Part shown: one piece after another, positions 44,651 to 56,704 of the stretch
Numbering within the stretch: position 1 is the stretch's first letter
Layout: each line of letters opens with the position of its first letter
Assembly (NCBI RefSeq): GCF_003265705.1
Contig: NW_020312785.1
Location: 16,151,066-16,215,065, forward strand
Direction: 5' to 3'
Source: Callorhinus ursinus
Taxonomy: Eukaryota > Chordata > Mammalia > Carnivora > Otariidae
DNA: 64,000 bases
The notes under the pieces: model-generated
Databases searched by the model: none
Told to the model about the DNA's origin: nothing
What the model saw: only the letters and a program-made list of their open reading frames with translations
Translations under genes and position numbers: made by a program

Positions 44651-47456
44651 CTAAAGACAATATTTTTACTAGTATTATATGCATATCTGATGAATTATTT
44701 ACTGTTTTCTAGAACTTAATTTTGACCAAAAAAAATGATGTTTGATATTTTTGAGGTAGCAAACTCAGAATGTACTTAAATTATCACAGGATTCATACCA
44801 AAGTACATATGGGGCATTTTTATCTAAAAATAAAATGCTAATGTTATATTACATTTTATATTATTAGTGTTTAAAATTCCAATATCTTTTCAAAATGAGA
44901 TTGAGTACCTTTGTATTAGAATAAAAAAGAAGATAATTTTATGTGGAGGAGAGAGCAGAAGGTCTGGAATTAGGAGACCCTGATGTATCCTACTTCCAAT
45001 ATGTATATTAGCAAAGTAACGATTTGCAGGTCACCTAACCTTTCTAAGACAAATCCTAGTTTCCACCTCTAGTAATTAGGAAGTCGCATTAAATCAAATG
45101 TTAAATTCAGTGTCTATGAAGAAGTTCTCAAAAGAGTAGCGTAAGATTGAAATGGTTATTTAAATAGGAATATTCTGAGAGTCTAATTCTAAATGCAGTT
45201 GATTTGAGCAATTTCTTTACCTCTCTATTACTGAAGTTAAATGTCAGTTTAATTTTCCCATTGACATGATGGAATAAATGTATATGTGTACATATGTAAT
45301 ATATACATATATATACAACTTTAAGAATAGCAGTCCATTAGAGTTTAATTGTGATTTTTTAATTTCAAAAAATTTCTGACTACAATTACATTAATAAATC
45401 CAATTATGTTAGTTATTCCTTACCGAATTTCTATTTGTTTCATAAATATGGGTACTTAATAAGATATGATACATAATTAGTATTTGAAATCATAACAACC
45501 TTATACTTTGTGTGACACATTATACCATTAGTATAAAATAACTAAAATTAAAATACGGATATAATTTTTAAAACAATTTTAAAAGTCTGGAGTCAAATTT
45601 ACATATATGTCATATATGTACACACACATATATTTGTGTATGTATATATATATATAAGTATAGAATTGCAGATGTTTTCTCTTTAATTACAATTTATTTC
45701 ACTCAATAAAACAATAGAATAACATCGTATTTAAAAATTATGTCTCAGTTAAAAAGGGAGAGGTAGATAACAGAGGGGTATATATGTTACATCCCCGAGG
45801 GGTATAAATATTATAAATATTTCCCTGAAAGATACATATGTTACACTGTTTACAAAATGAGTGAATCCTTTACTTTGTTATAATTTGTTCCACATATTAA
45901 TAATACATAAATCCATCTTTAATATTTAGTGTTCATTTAAATTTCCCTCATTCTTTTATTTATAAAAGTTTGCAGTTTCCCATCCCTAGAGGTAAGTGTA
46001 AGTGGGAAAATTAGCTAAGAAAATAATGAAGAGGGAAAAATATGAACCTTAAATTTCTTGTGTGTGTCTATGACAGGGAACCAGTTTATATCTATATTTT
46101 CCCCACAGTGTTTATATTAAAAGGTGGATCATAAAGCAGTAAGTTCAGGAGTTAGTTAGAAGTGTGTATAAATAGGTATATATTTGTTTTGAATACAGTC
46201 TGAAAGAACACCCAACAAAATGATAATTGTGGTTATCTCCTGTTCATAAACTTAAAATGAAAATAGTTTTTGTTTCTGTTTTGTTGCACCTTCTAATTTG
46301 CCTACACCAATAATGGATTAGTTATCTGATTACAAGTTAAAATAATAGAACAAAATTTATACAAATGGAAATTTTACTCCTCAAATATCATCTCCTACTT
46401 TTGTTGAGCGTTTGCTGAGGAAGCCTTTATGGAAGTGCGTTAATTACACTGTTTCTTTTTATTCTAATTGCATTTGCATAATTACTGTTTCAATAGTGCA
46501 GTCAAAATAGTTAATGTCTCATGATATAAAATGAATATGAAATCCAAAACAAATGTAAGGTGAAAGTCACCTGACAGTAAAGTACAAGCACTATTCTATT
46601 TAACCTTCCAACAAAAATTTAAATTCATGAGTTTCCCCAGAATTTGTTTCTGTTTTAAAGCAAAGCATGCTGCTCAGACATCCAGATTATATTTTATTGT
46701 GCTTTCTGTTTATGTATTTTTTTGCTGATTTTATGAATATTTTTGAATTATACATTTTCCTGATTTTTATGTCAAATATCTTATTTGCTAAGATTATTGG
46801 CTTCCAAGTTAATAAATTCACTTTCCTTCTCTTGGCTTCTCATCTGTGTGAATTACATTTCCAATATTCTATCAATAAGTCTGCTATTTGGAAGCAGAAA
46901 ATGAGTCCATTTGGCTTATATTACAAAGGATAATCCATCTAAGTTAGTGAGGGCTTCATTTAATTAAAAATCACACTGCTGGAATATTTTATATATTTTT
47001 GTGCTTTGAAGGTTCAGTTTGTGCTTCTGAGATCAAAAGAAATTTTCTTCAACTTTCATTGCACTAAGCTGAGTTTAATATGATTTCCACAAAAATAAAA
47101 TTGTAAAGTGATAAAGTGAGTTTTGGAATTTGAAGGGAAAGCTACAAATAACAAACAAAAAATGGAAAATATAAATAGATTCTCAACTTAAAATTGGAAC
47201 TATAAAGTACATCCTACATGCTTACTATTACTTAAATATCTTCTATAAGTATGTCATTTGTCTTAAAAAGTTGTTTCATTGAGTAGCATGAAACTCAACA
47301 ATTTTTTAAAAATGTATCAAGCAAAAAAAAAAAATGAAGTACTTAGAATAAAACACCTTGGTCATTTTTTTAAGAAAGCCACTTCTAGATGAATGAGGGA
47401 AGATTATATGAAGAGTTACGACATTAGTAAAACCACTTCCTCATTTACAATCTCTG
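44651..47456. other. No gene seen; unique AT-rich sequence
   Basis: Short TA/CA dinucleotide runs near 45280-45320 and 45600-45660. An 88-codon hydrophobic open frame at 46667-46933 has no recognisable domain. Confidence 0.5.
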
Positions 47457-47985
47457 TGGTAGGCAGCTTCTGAAATAGATCCCAATGTTCTCCACCCCCT
47501 GATATTTATATCTTGCATATGGGCAGGAACTGGTGACTTGCTTCTAATAAATATAAAATGGCAAAAGTTATATTATATGTTGCTTCTAAGATTAGACCAC
47601 AAAAGATTGTGACTTCCATTGTGTTCCCTTTCTCTCTCTCTCTCTCTCTCACCTTTTTGCTTGCTAACTCTGATGAAAGCAACCATGTTGTGAATTATGA
47701 ATTTCCTGTGCAAATATCCACATAGCAACAAGACAAAGGAGGATTTTGGCTAACAGCATGCAAAAAACTGAATCCTGCCAATAACCATGTGAGTTGACCT
47801 TGAAAGGAATCTTTCTACAGAAGGTCTTGAAATGACTGCTCTTTTCAGTGACCTTGAAAGTAGCTGTTGGGTAACCAAGGCCATCAGACCCACTAAGCAG
47901 CACCTAGCTTCCTGACCCACAGGAACTGAGATAATAAATGCTGCGATAAGCCAGAGAGGTCAATGAAAATTTGCTATACAGCAAT
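47457..47985 (+). mobile_element. MLT1-like LTR, sense
   Basis: GGGCAGGAACTGGTGACTTG, CTTCTAATAAATATAAAATG, AAGATTAGACCACAAAAGAT, TGAATCCTGCCAATAACCAT, CTTCCTGACCCACAGGAACT and GAGATAATAAATGCTG follow the MaLR LTR order up to the polyadenylation signal. Confidence 0.7.
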
Positions 47986-48153
47986 TGATAATTAACTCAA
48001 TTTTATATAAATTATGTTCTGAATTCCTATAAGCACAGATTAAACAGATGGTAATTTCCCAACAACTATACATACAATGGAACTAATTCAGGCAAATAAA
48101 TATACTTAGTTGCTCTTTTCTGTAATCAGTGGGAGTGAAGAAAGGAAGGGATT

Positions 48154-48168
48154 AAGAAAAATGTGATG
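48154..48168 (+). repeat. Target-site duplication, left copy
   Basis: AAGAAAAATGTGATG, identical to 53456-53470. Confidence 0.97.
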
Positions 48169-48335
48169 GATAAGGGGAGCAAGATGGCAGAGGAGTAGGA
48201 GACCTAAATTTTGTCTGGTCCTGGGAATTCGTCTAGATAGGTATCAAACCATTCTGAAAACCTACGAACTCAATAAGAGATTGAAGAAAAGAATAGCAGC
48301 AACTCTCTGAACAGAGAAACGACCACTTTCTGGAA

Positions 48336-48337
48336 GT
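48336..48337 (+). other. Exon-exon-like junction in the L1 5'UTR
   Basis: CTGGAAG|TCATACTCC. The left side equals the sequence up to the donor (minus-strand 2106) and the right side equals the sequence from the acceptor (minus-strand 792) in the unspliced copy, with no extra or missing base. Confidence 0.85.
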
Positions 48338-48656
48338 CATACTCCATCCCTTCATCATATTTTGCTTTATTTTGTACATATATAAGTTTTTCTTTCTTTA
48401 AAATTTTAGGAAGCACTTTCTCCTAACAGACCAAAATACACCCAAAATCTAGTGTGTGGGACTGATCTATTCACCAGCCTGATGATATTTGATCATATTC
48501 TTTTTTTTTAATTTTTTTCTTTTTTTTTTCTTTTTTCTTTCTTTCACTTTCTTTTCTTCTGGTTTCAGGTCTCTTCTGCTTTGTTTATATTTTTCTGGGG
48601 TCATTTTTACCCTGTTAGTATTTTGTTCTCTCATTCATCTATTCTCCTCTGGACAA

Positions 48657-49554
48657 AATGACAAGACGGAAAGAAATCACCGCAAAAAAAGGAACAAGAG
48701 GCAGTACCAACTGCCAGGAACCTAATCAATACGGACATTAGTAAGATGTCGGAAATAGAGTCCATATGATGATTATAAACATACTAGCTGGGCTAGAAAA
48801 AAGCATGGGAGATACTAGAGAAAACCTTTCTGGGGAAATAAAAGAACTAAAATCTAACCAATATGAAATAAAAAAAGGTTATTAATGAGGTGCAATCCAA
48901 TATGGAGGCTCTAACAGCTAGGATAAATTAGACAGAAGAGAGAATTAGTGATATAGAAGACCAAATGATGGAAAATAAAGAAGCTGAGAAAAAGAGAGAT
49001 AAACAACTACTGAATCACGAGGGCAGAATTCGAGAGATAAGTGATACCATAAGACAAAACAATGTTAGAATAATTGGGATCCCAGAAGAAGAACAAAGAG
49101 AGAGGGGGGCAGAAGGTATATTGGAGCAAATTATAGCAGAGAACTTCCCTAATTTGGGGAAGGAAACACGCATCAAAATCCAGGAGGCACAGAGAAACAC
49201 CCTCAAAATCAGTAAAAATAGGTCAACACTCTGACATCTAATACTAAAACTTACAAATCTCAAGACAAAGAGAAAATCCTGAAAGCAGCTCGGGAGAAGA
49301 GATCTGTAACCTACAATGGTAGAAACATTAGATTGGCAACAGACCTATACACAGAGACCTGGCAGGCCAGAAAGGACTGGCATAATATATTCAGAGCACT
49401 AAATGAGAAAAATATGCAGCCAAGAATACCATATACAGCTAGGCTATCATTGAAAATAGAAGGAGAAATAAAAAGCTTCCAGGACAAAAAAAAACTAAAG
49501 GAATTTGCAAACACAAAACCAGCCCTACAAGAAATATTGAAAGGGGTTCTGTAA
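48657..49554 (+). pseudogene. L1 ORF1, broken
   Basis: Starts MTRRKEITAKKG: an extra base by codon 5 (ACGG against ACG in the young copy) shifts the frame at once. The coiled-coil part has an in-frame stop at about 48929 (AAATTAGAC against AAATGAGGC). The RRM segment is readable at 48965-49231 (RIIGIPEEEQRERGAEGILEQ is the visible start, but split over frames later) and the C-terminal domain at 49333-49554 (TETWQARKDWHNIFRALNEK, ending LQEILKGVL-stop). The total length of 898 bp is normal for ORF1, about 300 codons, so decay is by point changes and small indels, not by deletion. Confidence 0.9.
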
Positions 49555-49635
49555 GCAAAGAGAGAGCCTAAAAGTAACACAGACCAGAAAGGAACAGAGA
49601 CAACATACAGTAACAGTGACCTTACAGGCAATACA

Positions 49636-52600
49636 ATGGCACTAAATTCATATCTTTCAATAGTTATCCTGAATGTAAATGGGCTAACTGCCCCAATCAA
49701 AAGATACAGGGTATCAGATTGGATTAAAAAACAAGACCCATCGATATGCTGTCGGCAAGAGACTCATTTTAGACCCAAAGATACCTCCAGATTGAAAGGG
49801 AGGGGGTGGACAACAATTTACCATGCTAATGGACACCAAAGGAAAGCTGGGTTGGCAATCCTTATATCAGACAAATTAGACTTTAAACCAAAGATTATAG
49901 TAAGAGATGAGGAAGGACACTATATCCTACTTAAAGGGTCTATCCAACAAGAAGATCTAACAATTGTAAATATCTATGCCCCAAACAGGGGAGCAGCCAA
50001 TTATATAAGCCAATTAATAAAAAAAAATCAAAGAAACACATTGACAACAATATAATAATAGTAGGGGACTTTAACACCACCCTCACTGAAATGGACAGAT
50101 CATCTAAGCAAAAGATCAACAAGGAAATAAAGACTTTAAATGACATACTGAACCAAATGGACTTCACGAATATATTCAGAACATTCCATCCCAAAACAAC
50201 AGAATACACATTCTTCTCTAGTGCCCATGGAACATTCTCCAGAAAAGATCACATCCTAGGTCACAAATCAGGTCTCAACTGGTACCAAAAGATTGGGATC
50301 ATACCCTGCATATTTTCAGACCAAAATGCTTTGAAACTAGAATTCAGTCACAAGAGGAAAGTTGGAAAGAACTCAAATACATGGAGGCTAAAGAGCATCC
50401 TACTAAAGAATGAATGGGTCAACCAGGATATTAAAGAAGAATAAAAAAATTTCATGGAAACAAATGAAAATGAAAACACAACTATTCAAAATCTTTGGGA
50501 TGCAGCAAAGGCAGTCCTAAGAGGAAAGTATATAGCAATACAAGCCTTTCTCAAGAAACAAGAAAGGTCTCAAATACACAACCTAACCCAACACCTAAAG
50601 GAGCTGAACAAAGAACAGCAAATAAAGCCTAAACCCAGCAGGAGAAGAGAAATAGAGCAGAAATCAATGAAATAGAAAACAAAAGAACAGTGGAATAGAT
50701 CAACAAAACTAGGAAAACTTCCAACTCATTTTATGAGACCAGCATTACCTTGATCCCCAAATCAGACAAAGAACCCATCAAAAAGGAGAATTACAGACCA
50801 ATATCCCTAATGAACATGGATGCAAAAATTCTCACCAAAATACTAGCCAATAGGATCCAACAGTACATTAAAAGGATTATTCACCATGACCAAGTGGGAT
50901 TTAACCCTGGGCTGCAAGGTTGGTTCAACATCCGCAAATCAATGTGATACAATACATTAGTCAAAGAAAGTACAAGAATCATATGATCCTCTCAATAGAT
51001 GCAGAAAAAGCATTTGACCAAGTACAGCATCCTTTCTTGATCAAAACTCTTCAGAGTATGGGGATAGAGGGTACATACCTCAATATCATAAAAACCACCT
51101 ATGAAAAACCCACAGCAAATATGATTCTCCATGGGGAAAAACAGAGCTTTCCCCCTGAGGTCAGGAATGCGGCAGGGATGTCCACTCTCACCATTGCTAT
51201 TCAACATAATACTAGAAGTCCTAGCCTCAGCAATCAGACAACAAAAGAAATAAAAGGCATCCAAATCAGCAAAGAAGTCAAACTCTTATTCTTTGAAGAT
51301 GATATGATACTTTGGTGGAAAACCCAAAAGACTCCACCCCAAAACTGATAGAACTCATCCAGGAATTCAGTAAAGTGGCGGGATATATAATCAATGCACA
51401 GAAATCAGTGGCATTCCTATACACCAACAACAAGATAGAAGAGAGAGAAATTTACAATTGCACCCAAACCATAAGATACCTAGGAATAAATCTAACCAAA
51501 GAGGCAAAGAATCTGTACTCAGCGAATTATAAAATACTCATGAAAGAAATTGAGGAAGACACAAAGAAATGGAAAAATGTTCCATGCTCATGGATTGGAA
51601 GAACAAATATTGTGAAGATGTCAATGCTACCTAGAGCAATCTACATATTTAATGCAATCCATATCAAAACCATCAACTTTTTTCAAAGAAATGGAACAAA
51701 TAATCCTAAAATTCGTGTGGGACCAGAAAAAACTCTGAATAGGTGGAGGAATGTTGAAAAAGAAAAGCAAAGCTGGTGGCATCACAATTCCAGACTTCAA
51801 GCTCTACTACAAAGCTGTAACCATCAAGACACTATGGTACTGGTACAAAAACAGACACATAGATCAATGGAACAGAATAGAGAGCCCAGAAATGGACGCT
51901 CAACTCTATGGCCAACAAATCTTCGACAGAGCAGAAAGAATGTCCAATGGAAAAAGACAGTCTCTTCAACAAAGGGTGTTGGGAAAATTGGACAGCCACA
52001 TGCAGACGAATGGAACTGGACCATTTCCTTACGCCACACACAAAAATAGACTCAAAATGGATGAAAGACCTAAATGTGAGACAGGAGTCCATCAAAATCC
52101 TGGAGAGGACCACAGGCAGCAATCTCTTCGACTTCAGCTGCAGCAACTTCTTCCTAGAAACATCTCCAAAGGCAAGGGAAGCGAGGGCAAAAATGAACTT
52201 TTGGGATTTCATCAAGATAAAAAGCTTTTGCACAGCAAAGGAAACAGTCAACAAAACCAAAAGACAACCGACAGAATGGGAGAAGATATTTGCAAATGAC
52301 ATACCAGATAAAGGGGTAGTATCCAAAATCTATAAAGAACCTATAAAACTCCACACCCAAAGAACAAATGAGCTGATCAGGAAATGGGCAGAAGACATGA
52401 ACAGACATTTTTCCAAAGAAGACATCCAAATGGGCAACAGACACATGAAAAAGTGCTCAACATCGCTCGACATCAGGGAAATTCAAATCAAAACGTCAAT
52501 GAGATACCAGCTCGTACCAGTCAGAATGGCTAAAATTAACAAGTCAGGAAATGACAGATGTTGGCGAGGATGCGGAGAAAATGGAACTCTCCTACACTGT

Positions 52601-52966
52601 TGGTGAGAATGCAAGCTGGTGCAGCCACTCTGGAAAACAGTATGGAGGTTCCTCAAAAAGTTGAAAATAGAGCTACCATACCACCCAGAAATTGAACTAC
52701 TGGGTATTTACCCCAAAGATACAAATGTAGGGATCTGAAGGGGTACATGCACCTTAATGTTTACAGCAGCAATGTCCAGAATAGCCAAACTATGGGAAGA
52801 GACAAGATGTCCAGTGACAGATGAATGGATAAAGAAAATGTGGTATATATATATATATATATACACAATGGAATATTATGCAGCCATCAAAAGGAATGAA
52901 ATCTTGCCATTTGCAATGATGTGGCTGGAACCAGAGTGTATTATGCTTAGCGAAATAAGTCAATAA
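49636..52966 (+). pseudogene. L1 ORF2 (endonuclease, reverse transcriptase, Cys-rich end), broken
   Basis: The endonuclease opens with MALNSYLSIVILNVNGLTAP, has the QETHF glutamate block at about 49755, NIYAPN at 49970 and a VGDFN block at 50060 after a frameshift; the SDH box near 50320 reads SDQ, so the catalytic histidine is changed. The RT part has YRPISLMN (50796), ILSIDAEKAFDQVQHPF (50983) and the catalytic box as FEDD in place of FADD near 51290. The Cys-rich end at 52560-52616 ([15 protein letters not shown], stop, EC) and the last block MEYYAAIKRNEILPFAMMWL precede the stop at 52966. The ORF spans 3.33 kb against about 3.8 kb normally; the segment between [12 protein letters not shown] and the [13 protein letters not shown] block (near 50700-50730) is missing. 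Confidence 0.9.
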
Positions 52967-53455
52967 GAGAAAGACATGTGTCATATTGCTATGAGGAATT
53001 CTTAATCTCAGGAATCAAAGTGAGGGTTGCTGGAACAGTGGGGGGTGACAGGCATGGGGTGGCTAGGTGATAAACATTGGGGAGGGTATGAGCTATGGTG
53101 AGCACTGTGAATTGTGTAAGGCTGTTGAATCACAGTCCTGTACCTCAGGAACAGATAATACATTATATGTTTTTTTTAAAAAAGTAGATAGTAGGAAGGG
53201 AAAAATGAAGGGGGTGGAATCAGGAATCAGAGGGGGAGACGAACCATGAGAGACTATGGACTCTGAGAAACAAACTGAGGGCTCTAGAGGGGAGGGGAGT
53301 GGGGAATGGGTTAGCCTGGTGATGGGTATTAAAGGGGCATGTATTGAATGGAGCACTGGGTGTTATACTCAAACAATGAATCATGGAACACTATATCAAA
53401 ACATAATGATGTAATGTATGGTGATTAACATAACATAATAAAATAAAATTAAAAA

Positions 53456-53470
53456 AAGAAAAATGTGATG
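53456..53470 (+). repeat. Target-site duplication, right copy
   Basis: AAGAAAAATGTGATG, directly after the L1 A tract, identical to 48154-48168. Confidence 0.97.
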
Positions 53471-55953
53471 ACATACATATGCATTTTCTACCAAATTAAT
53501 AGAATAAAAATTTTCAATAATTTATAATTATTCATCAAAAAATATACACTATATTTATTTTTATAAAGAAATTAATGGAAGTTTAAGAGTTGTATATATT
53601 GTAGGGCAGTTTGGGCTTCTAGATGGATTGCTTTATTGTCACCATTATAACTTAGTTCTAATCAATAGTCTGCTTATTACTAGATAGGCTTTATGTAACT
53701 AGTCTCTGTCTCATGGATGAAGGTGCTGAATGAGATGATCTTTAGTATACATAACAATTATAGAATTCTATGATTATAATTTCTGATTTCTTACCCATTT
53801 TTATACATTTAACACTTAAAAACTTTAGTGAACTAAAGTAGAAATTATCATTGGAAATACAGATTAAAAATAGATTAGGACAAATTTAAAACAAAACAAT
53901 ACAACTGGACTTTCAAAGAAACCTAAGGCAGTTTTTATATAAAATATTTTATAATTAAAGGAAGATTAATTAAGCTATAGCTATTTTGATTGATTACAAT
54001 ATTTCAGGCTCTCTGCTAAGTGACAAGCTTATAGGCACACATTTAAAAAAGAATGCAGATAAGGTTTAAATTTCCATTCCCAAATCATATAGTCACAGTG
54101 GTCACTTAAGATGTATATATAATGTTAAAACATTTTGTTTGTTTTAATTTATTGAAAGCATTTTAATTTTGTGTTATGGAATGAAATATTATTTAAAAAC
54201 TTCATTAACTACATTAAAATTTGTTAAGAACAACCAGAAAATTCTTCATCAAATAAAGACTAAAATAAGTTTTATAATTATATAAACAAAAGTTAGTGTT
54301 TACACTGGAAATTAACACAGAAATTTGATAAAAAAAATGTACAGATAACTTGTAAAGCAGTTGCCAGAATATTGACATATTTCTTACTAATAGGTAAAAG
54401 TAAAATTGGATCATCTCTGAAATAGTGGGCATGATTACAGCTATTTCCCTCTAGTAATAGTTAAGGATCATTGCTTTTCCTCTTAAAATACAAATTTAAT
54501 TAAGGTTGTGTTTAATTTAAATATCAAAGTTTTTTTTTTTTTTAAGCCAAATAAATCCAATTCATTTTAAAGAGCAATTTATGTGCTGGGTATTAAGCAT
54601 GACATACTGACTCCTTAGGTGAAGCAGAAAGATAAAGATATATTTAATTTTTAAGAGATGTGACACATAACATAATAACTGACCTTACATAGGAAATCTC
54701 TGTGATTATATAAATCAGAGAGTGTCTATGATATGAAATAAAGCCTCTTGAGTAACTAATATTCTGAGAGTTATATTGTTGATATGGAAAAAGTGAACTG
54801 ACAGGCAATGAGATTAAGCAAAGGGTATAGAGTGCACATCCTAATGCTTGACTTCCAGAGGTGATAAAATGTCTCCTTTTTAATGAACTTTCACTTACTA
54901 TTATACCATTTCCAAGTGTTGTTTCATAAATGGAAATAAGTTTTCATAGTGTATATTATATTAACATGTTTGAAATTCACCAAGAAAAGCCCAAGTCCTT
55001 AAATCATATTCATTATATTCTTTCAGGAAACAATAAAATAGATATTTCTTAATTGTTACTTTTGTGTTTTACTCTGTACCATTTTACTGGCAGTTAAAAT
55101 GACTTGCTATATCTTGTTTAAGGGTAAATAGGGAGCATGTGCATAGTTAATTGAAGCAGTATAAAAGTTGATTGGCCTTATCAGCTCAGTCATCATTATT
55201 TTTATCTGATCTTTTGATAGGAGGATGGTCGGAAAGAGTTGTAGTATCAACTTTGAATCCAAAGCTCATTTCACTGAATTAAGAAGCAGAGCTAATACTG
55301 AAAGAGCTCATACTTTGAAGAAATTAAGCACAAGTGAATATATTAAATCTAAATTATTAAGAGAATATATTCAAACAATTTTTGAAATGATGAAATATAT
55401 AGCTATTTATGAAACACTCAGATTTTTATAATTAAATCACATTGGGATTCTTGGTGGTGGTGGTTTATTGTGACTGGTGTCACTTTCATATTTAACTAAA
55501 TATGTACAACAAAGTAAAAGGATATACCAAATGTATTTCAACTTTTCTATTCTTTCATTTTTATTTTCAGTACTATTTGCTGAAAGTTTTAAAATACATT
55601 TCCTCAGATCTTCTTAAGGTATGCAAATGCATATTTCCATTGAGAATTTTAGACCACCTTTATTATACTTTTTCCATAATTCACTGTATTCTGTCCTTTA
55701 ATTCAATAATAGATCCCACCACTTTTATTACTAATGAATGTGTCTACCTATGCTATCAAGAATTAAAATTATTTCTTTAAGGTTGTGCTTTAATAGTTCT
55801 AAATCTAGCCAATTATTCTATTAAATTGCTAACTTAAGACAGACAAGGGATATAATTCAAGAACTACAGTGGCTCTATATTTAGACTGACATTTTGGTTC
55901 ACTCTTTATATAAACTGAATTTATCTGATAGTTCAAACATTCTACCTTCCCAA
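53471..55953. other. No gene seen; unique AT-rich sequence
   Basis: Open frames of 68 and 92 codons at 55225-55431 and 55502-55780 have no domain I recognise; the second is hydrophobic and rich in F, I, L, Y as expected from AT-rich DNA. Confidence 0.5.
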
Positions 55954-55968
55954 TAGTAGGCAATTTTT

Positions 55969-56159
55969 TTTAAAGATTTTAATTATTTATTTGAGAGAGA
56001 GAGAATGAGAGAAAGAGAGCATGAGAAGGAAGAGGGTCAGAGGGAGAAGCAGACTCCCCGCTGAGCAGGGAGCCCAATGCGGGACTCGATCCTGGGACTC
56101 CAGGATCATGACCTGAGCCGAAGGCAGTCGCTTAACCAACTGAGCCACCCAGGCGCCCC
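55969..56159 (-). mobile_element. Can-SINE with 15-bp target-site duplication
   Basis: TAGTAG(G/A)CAATTTTT at 55954-55968 and 56160-56174, one mismatch. Confidence 0.95.
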
Positions 56160-56498
56160 TAGTAGACAATTTTTGACTAGCCTATAATTTTTTGATAATT
56201 CACATGTAAATATCCAACTAGAAACAGAGCTATCAAGTCTTCCATATAATTCAGTCATTAAGGATTAATGCAATGGTGCTTCCACCATATTCAATTATGA
56301 ATAAATTTATATAGGAATTTTGAATGTTATTTACTTAAAAATTGAATATTTTGATAATACAATACATTATTGGGTAAAATAAAAATCAAAATTAGTTGTT
56401 CCCTTACTTTGCTGGATAAATGTAAGTTTTTACTAAAAAATTTTTGAAACATACTATAAAAACTTTTACAATTGAACTGATTGACACAGAAATGAATA

Positions 56499-56695
56499 CC
56501 CTAGGGGCACCTGGGTGGCTCAGTCAGTCGGGCATCCAGCTCTTGATTTGGCTCAGGTCATGATCTCCAGGTTGTGAGAGCGCCATGTGGGGCTCTGCAG
56601 AGTCTGCTTGAGATTCTCTCTCTCCCGCTACCTCTTCCTCTCCCCTTCCCCAGTTCACACTCTCTCTCTCTCTAGAATAAATAAAATCTTAAAAA
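56499..56695 (+). mobile_element. Can-SINE, older subfamily
   Basis: Head GGGGCACCTGGGTGGCTCAG, body with GAGTCTGCTTGAGATTCTCT as in the copies at 10985 and 13152. AAATGAATA at 56490-56498 and 56696-56704 is the probable target duplication. Confidence 0.93.
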
Positions 56696-56704
56696 AAATG
56701 AATA

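Larger units (their letters stand above)
48169..53455 (+). mobile_element. 5'-complete L1 lacking a GT-AG segment of its 5'UTR (SpIRE-like), exact 15-bp target-site duplication
   Basis: AAGAAAAATGTGATG is at 48154-48168 and 53456-53470. Between them is an L1 that starts at the true 5' end (GGGAGCAAGATGGCAGAGGA), jumps from CTGGAAG (to 48336) to TCATAC (from 48337), then runs through ORF1 (48657-49554), ORF2 (49636-52966) and a 3'UTR that ends AACATAATAAAATAAAATTA plus a short A tract. Compared with the copy at 1-2272, the missing segment equals the 1313 bp between a splice donor and a splice acceptor. Both ORFs are broken, so the copy is dead now. Confidence 0.92.

Noticed and set aside
49515..52444. 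Long minus-strand open frames (129-164 codons) opposite the L1 at 48-53 kb
   Set aside because: They are shadows of the A-rich L1 sense strand (stop-poor when reversed), rich in F, L, S and C, with no homology of their own.
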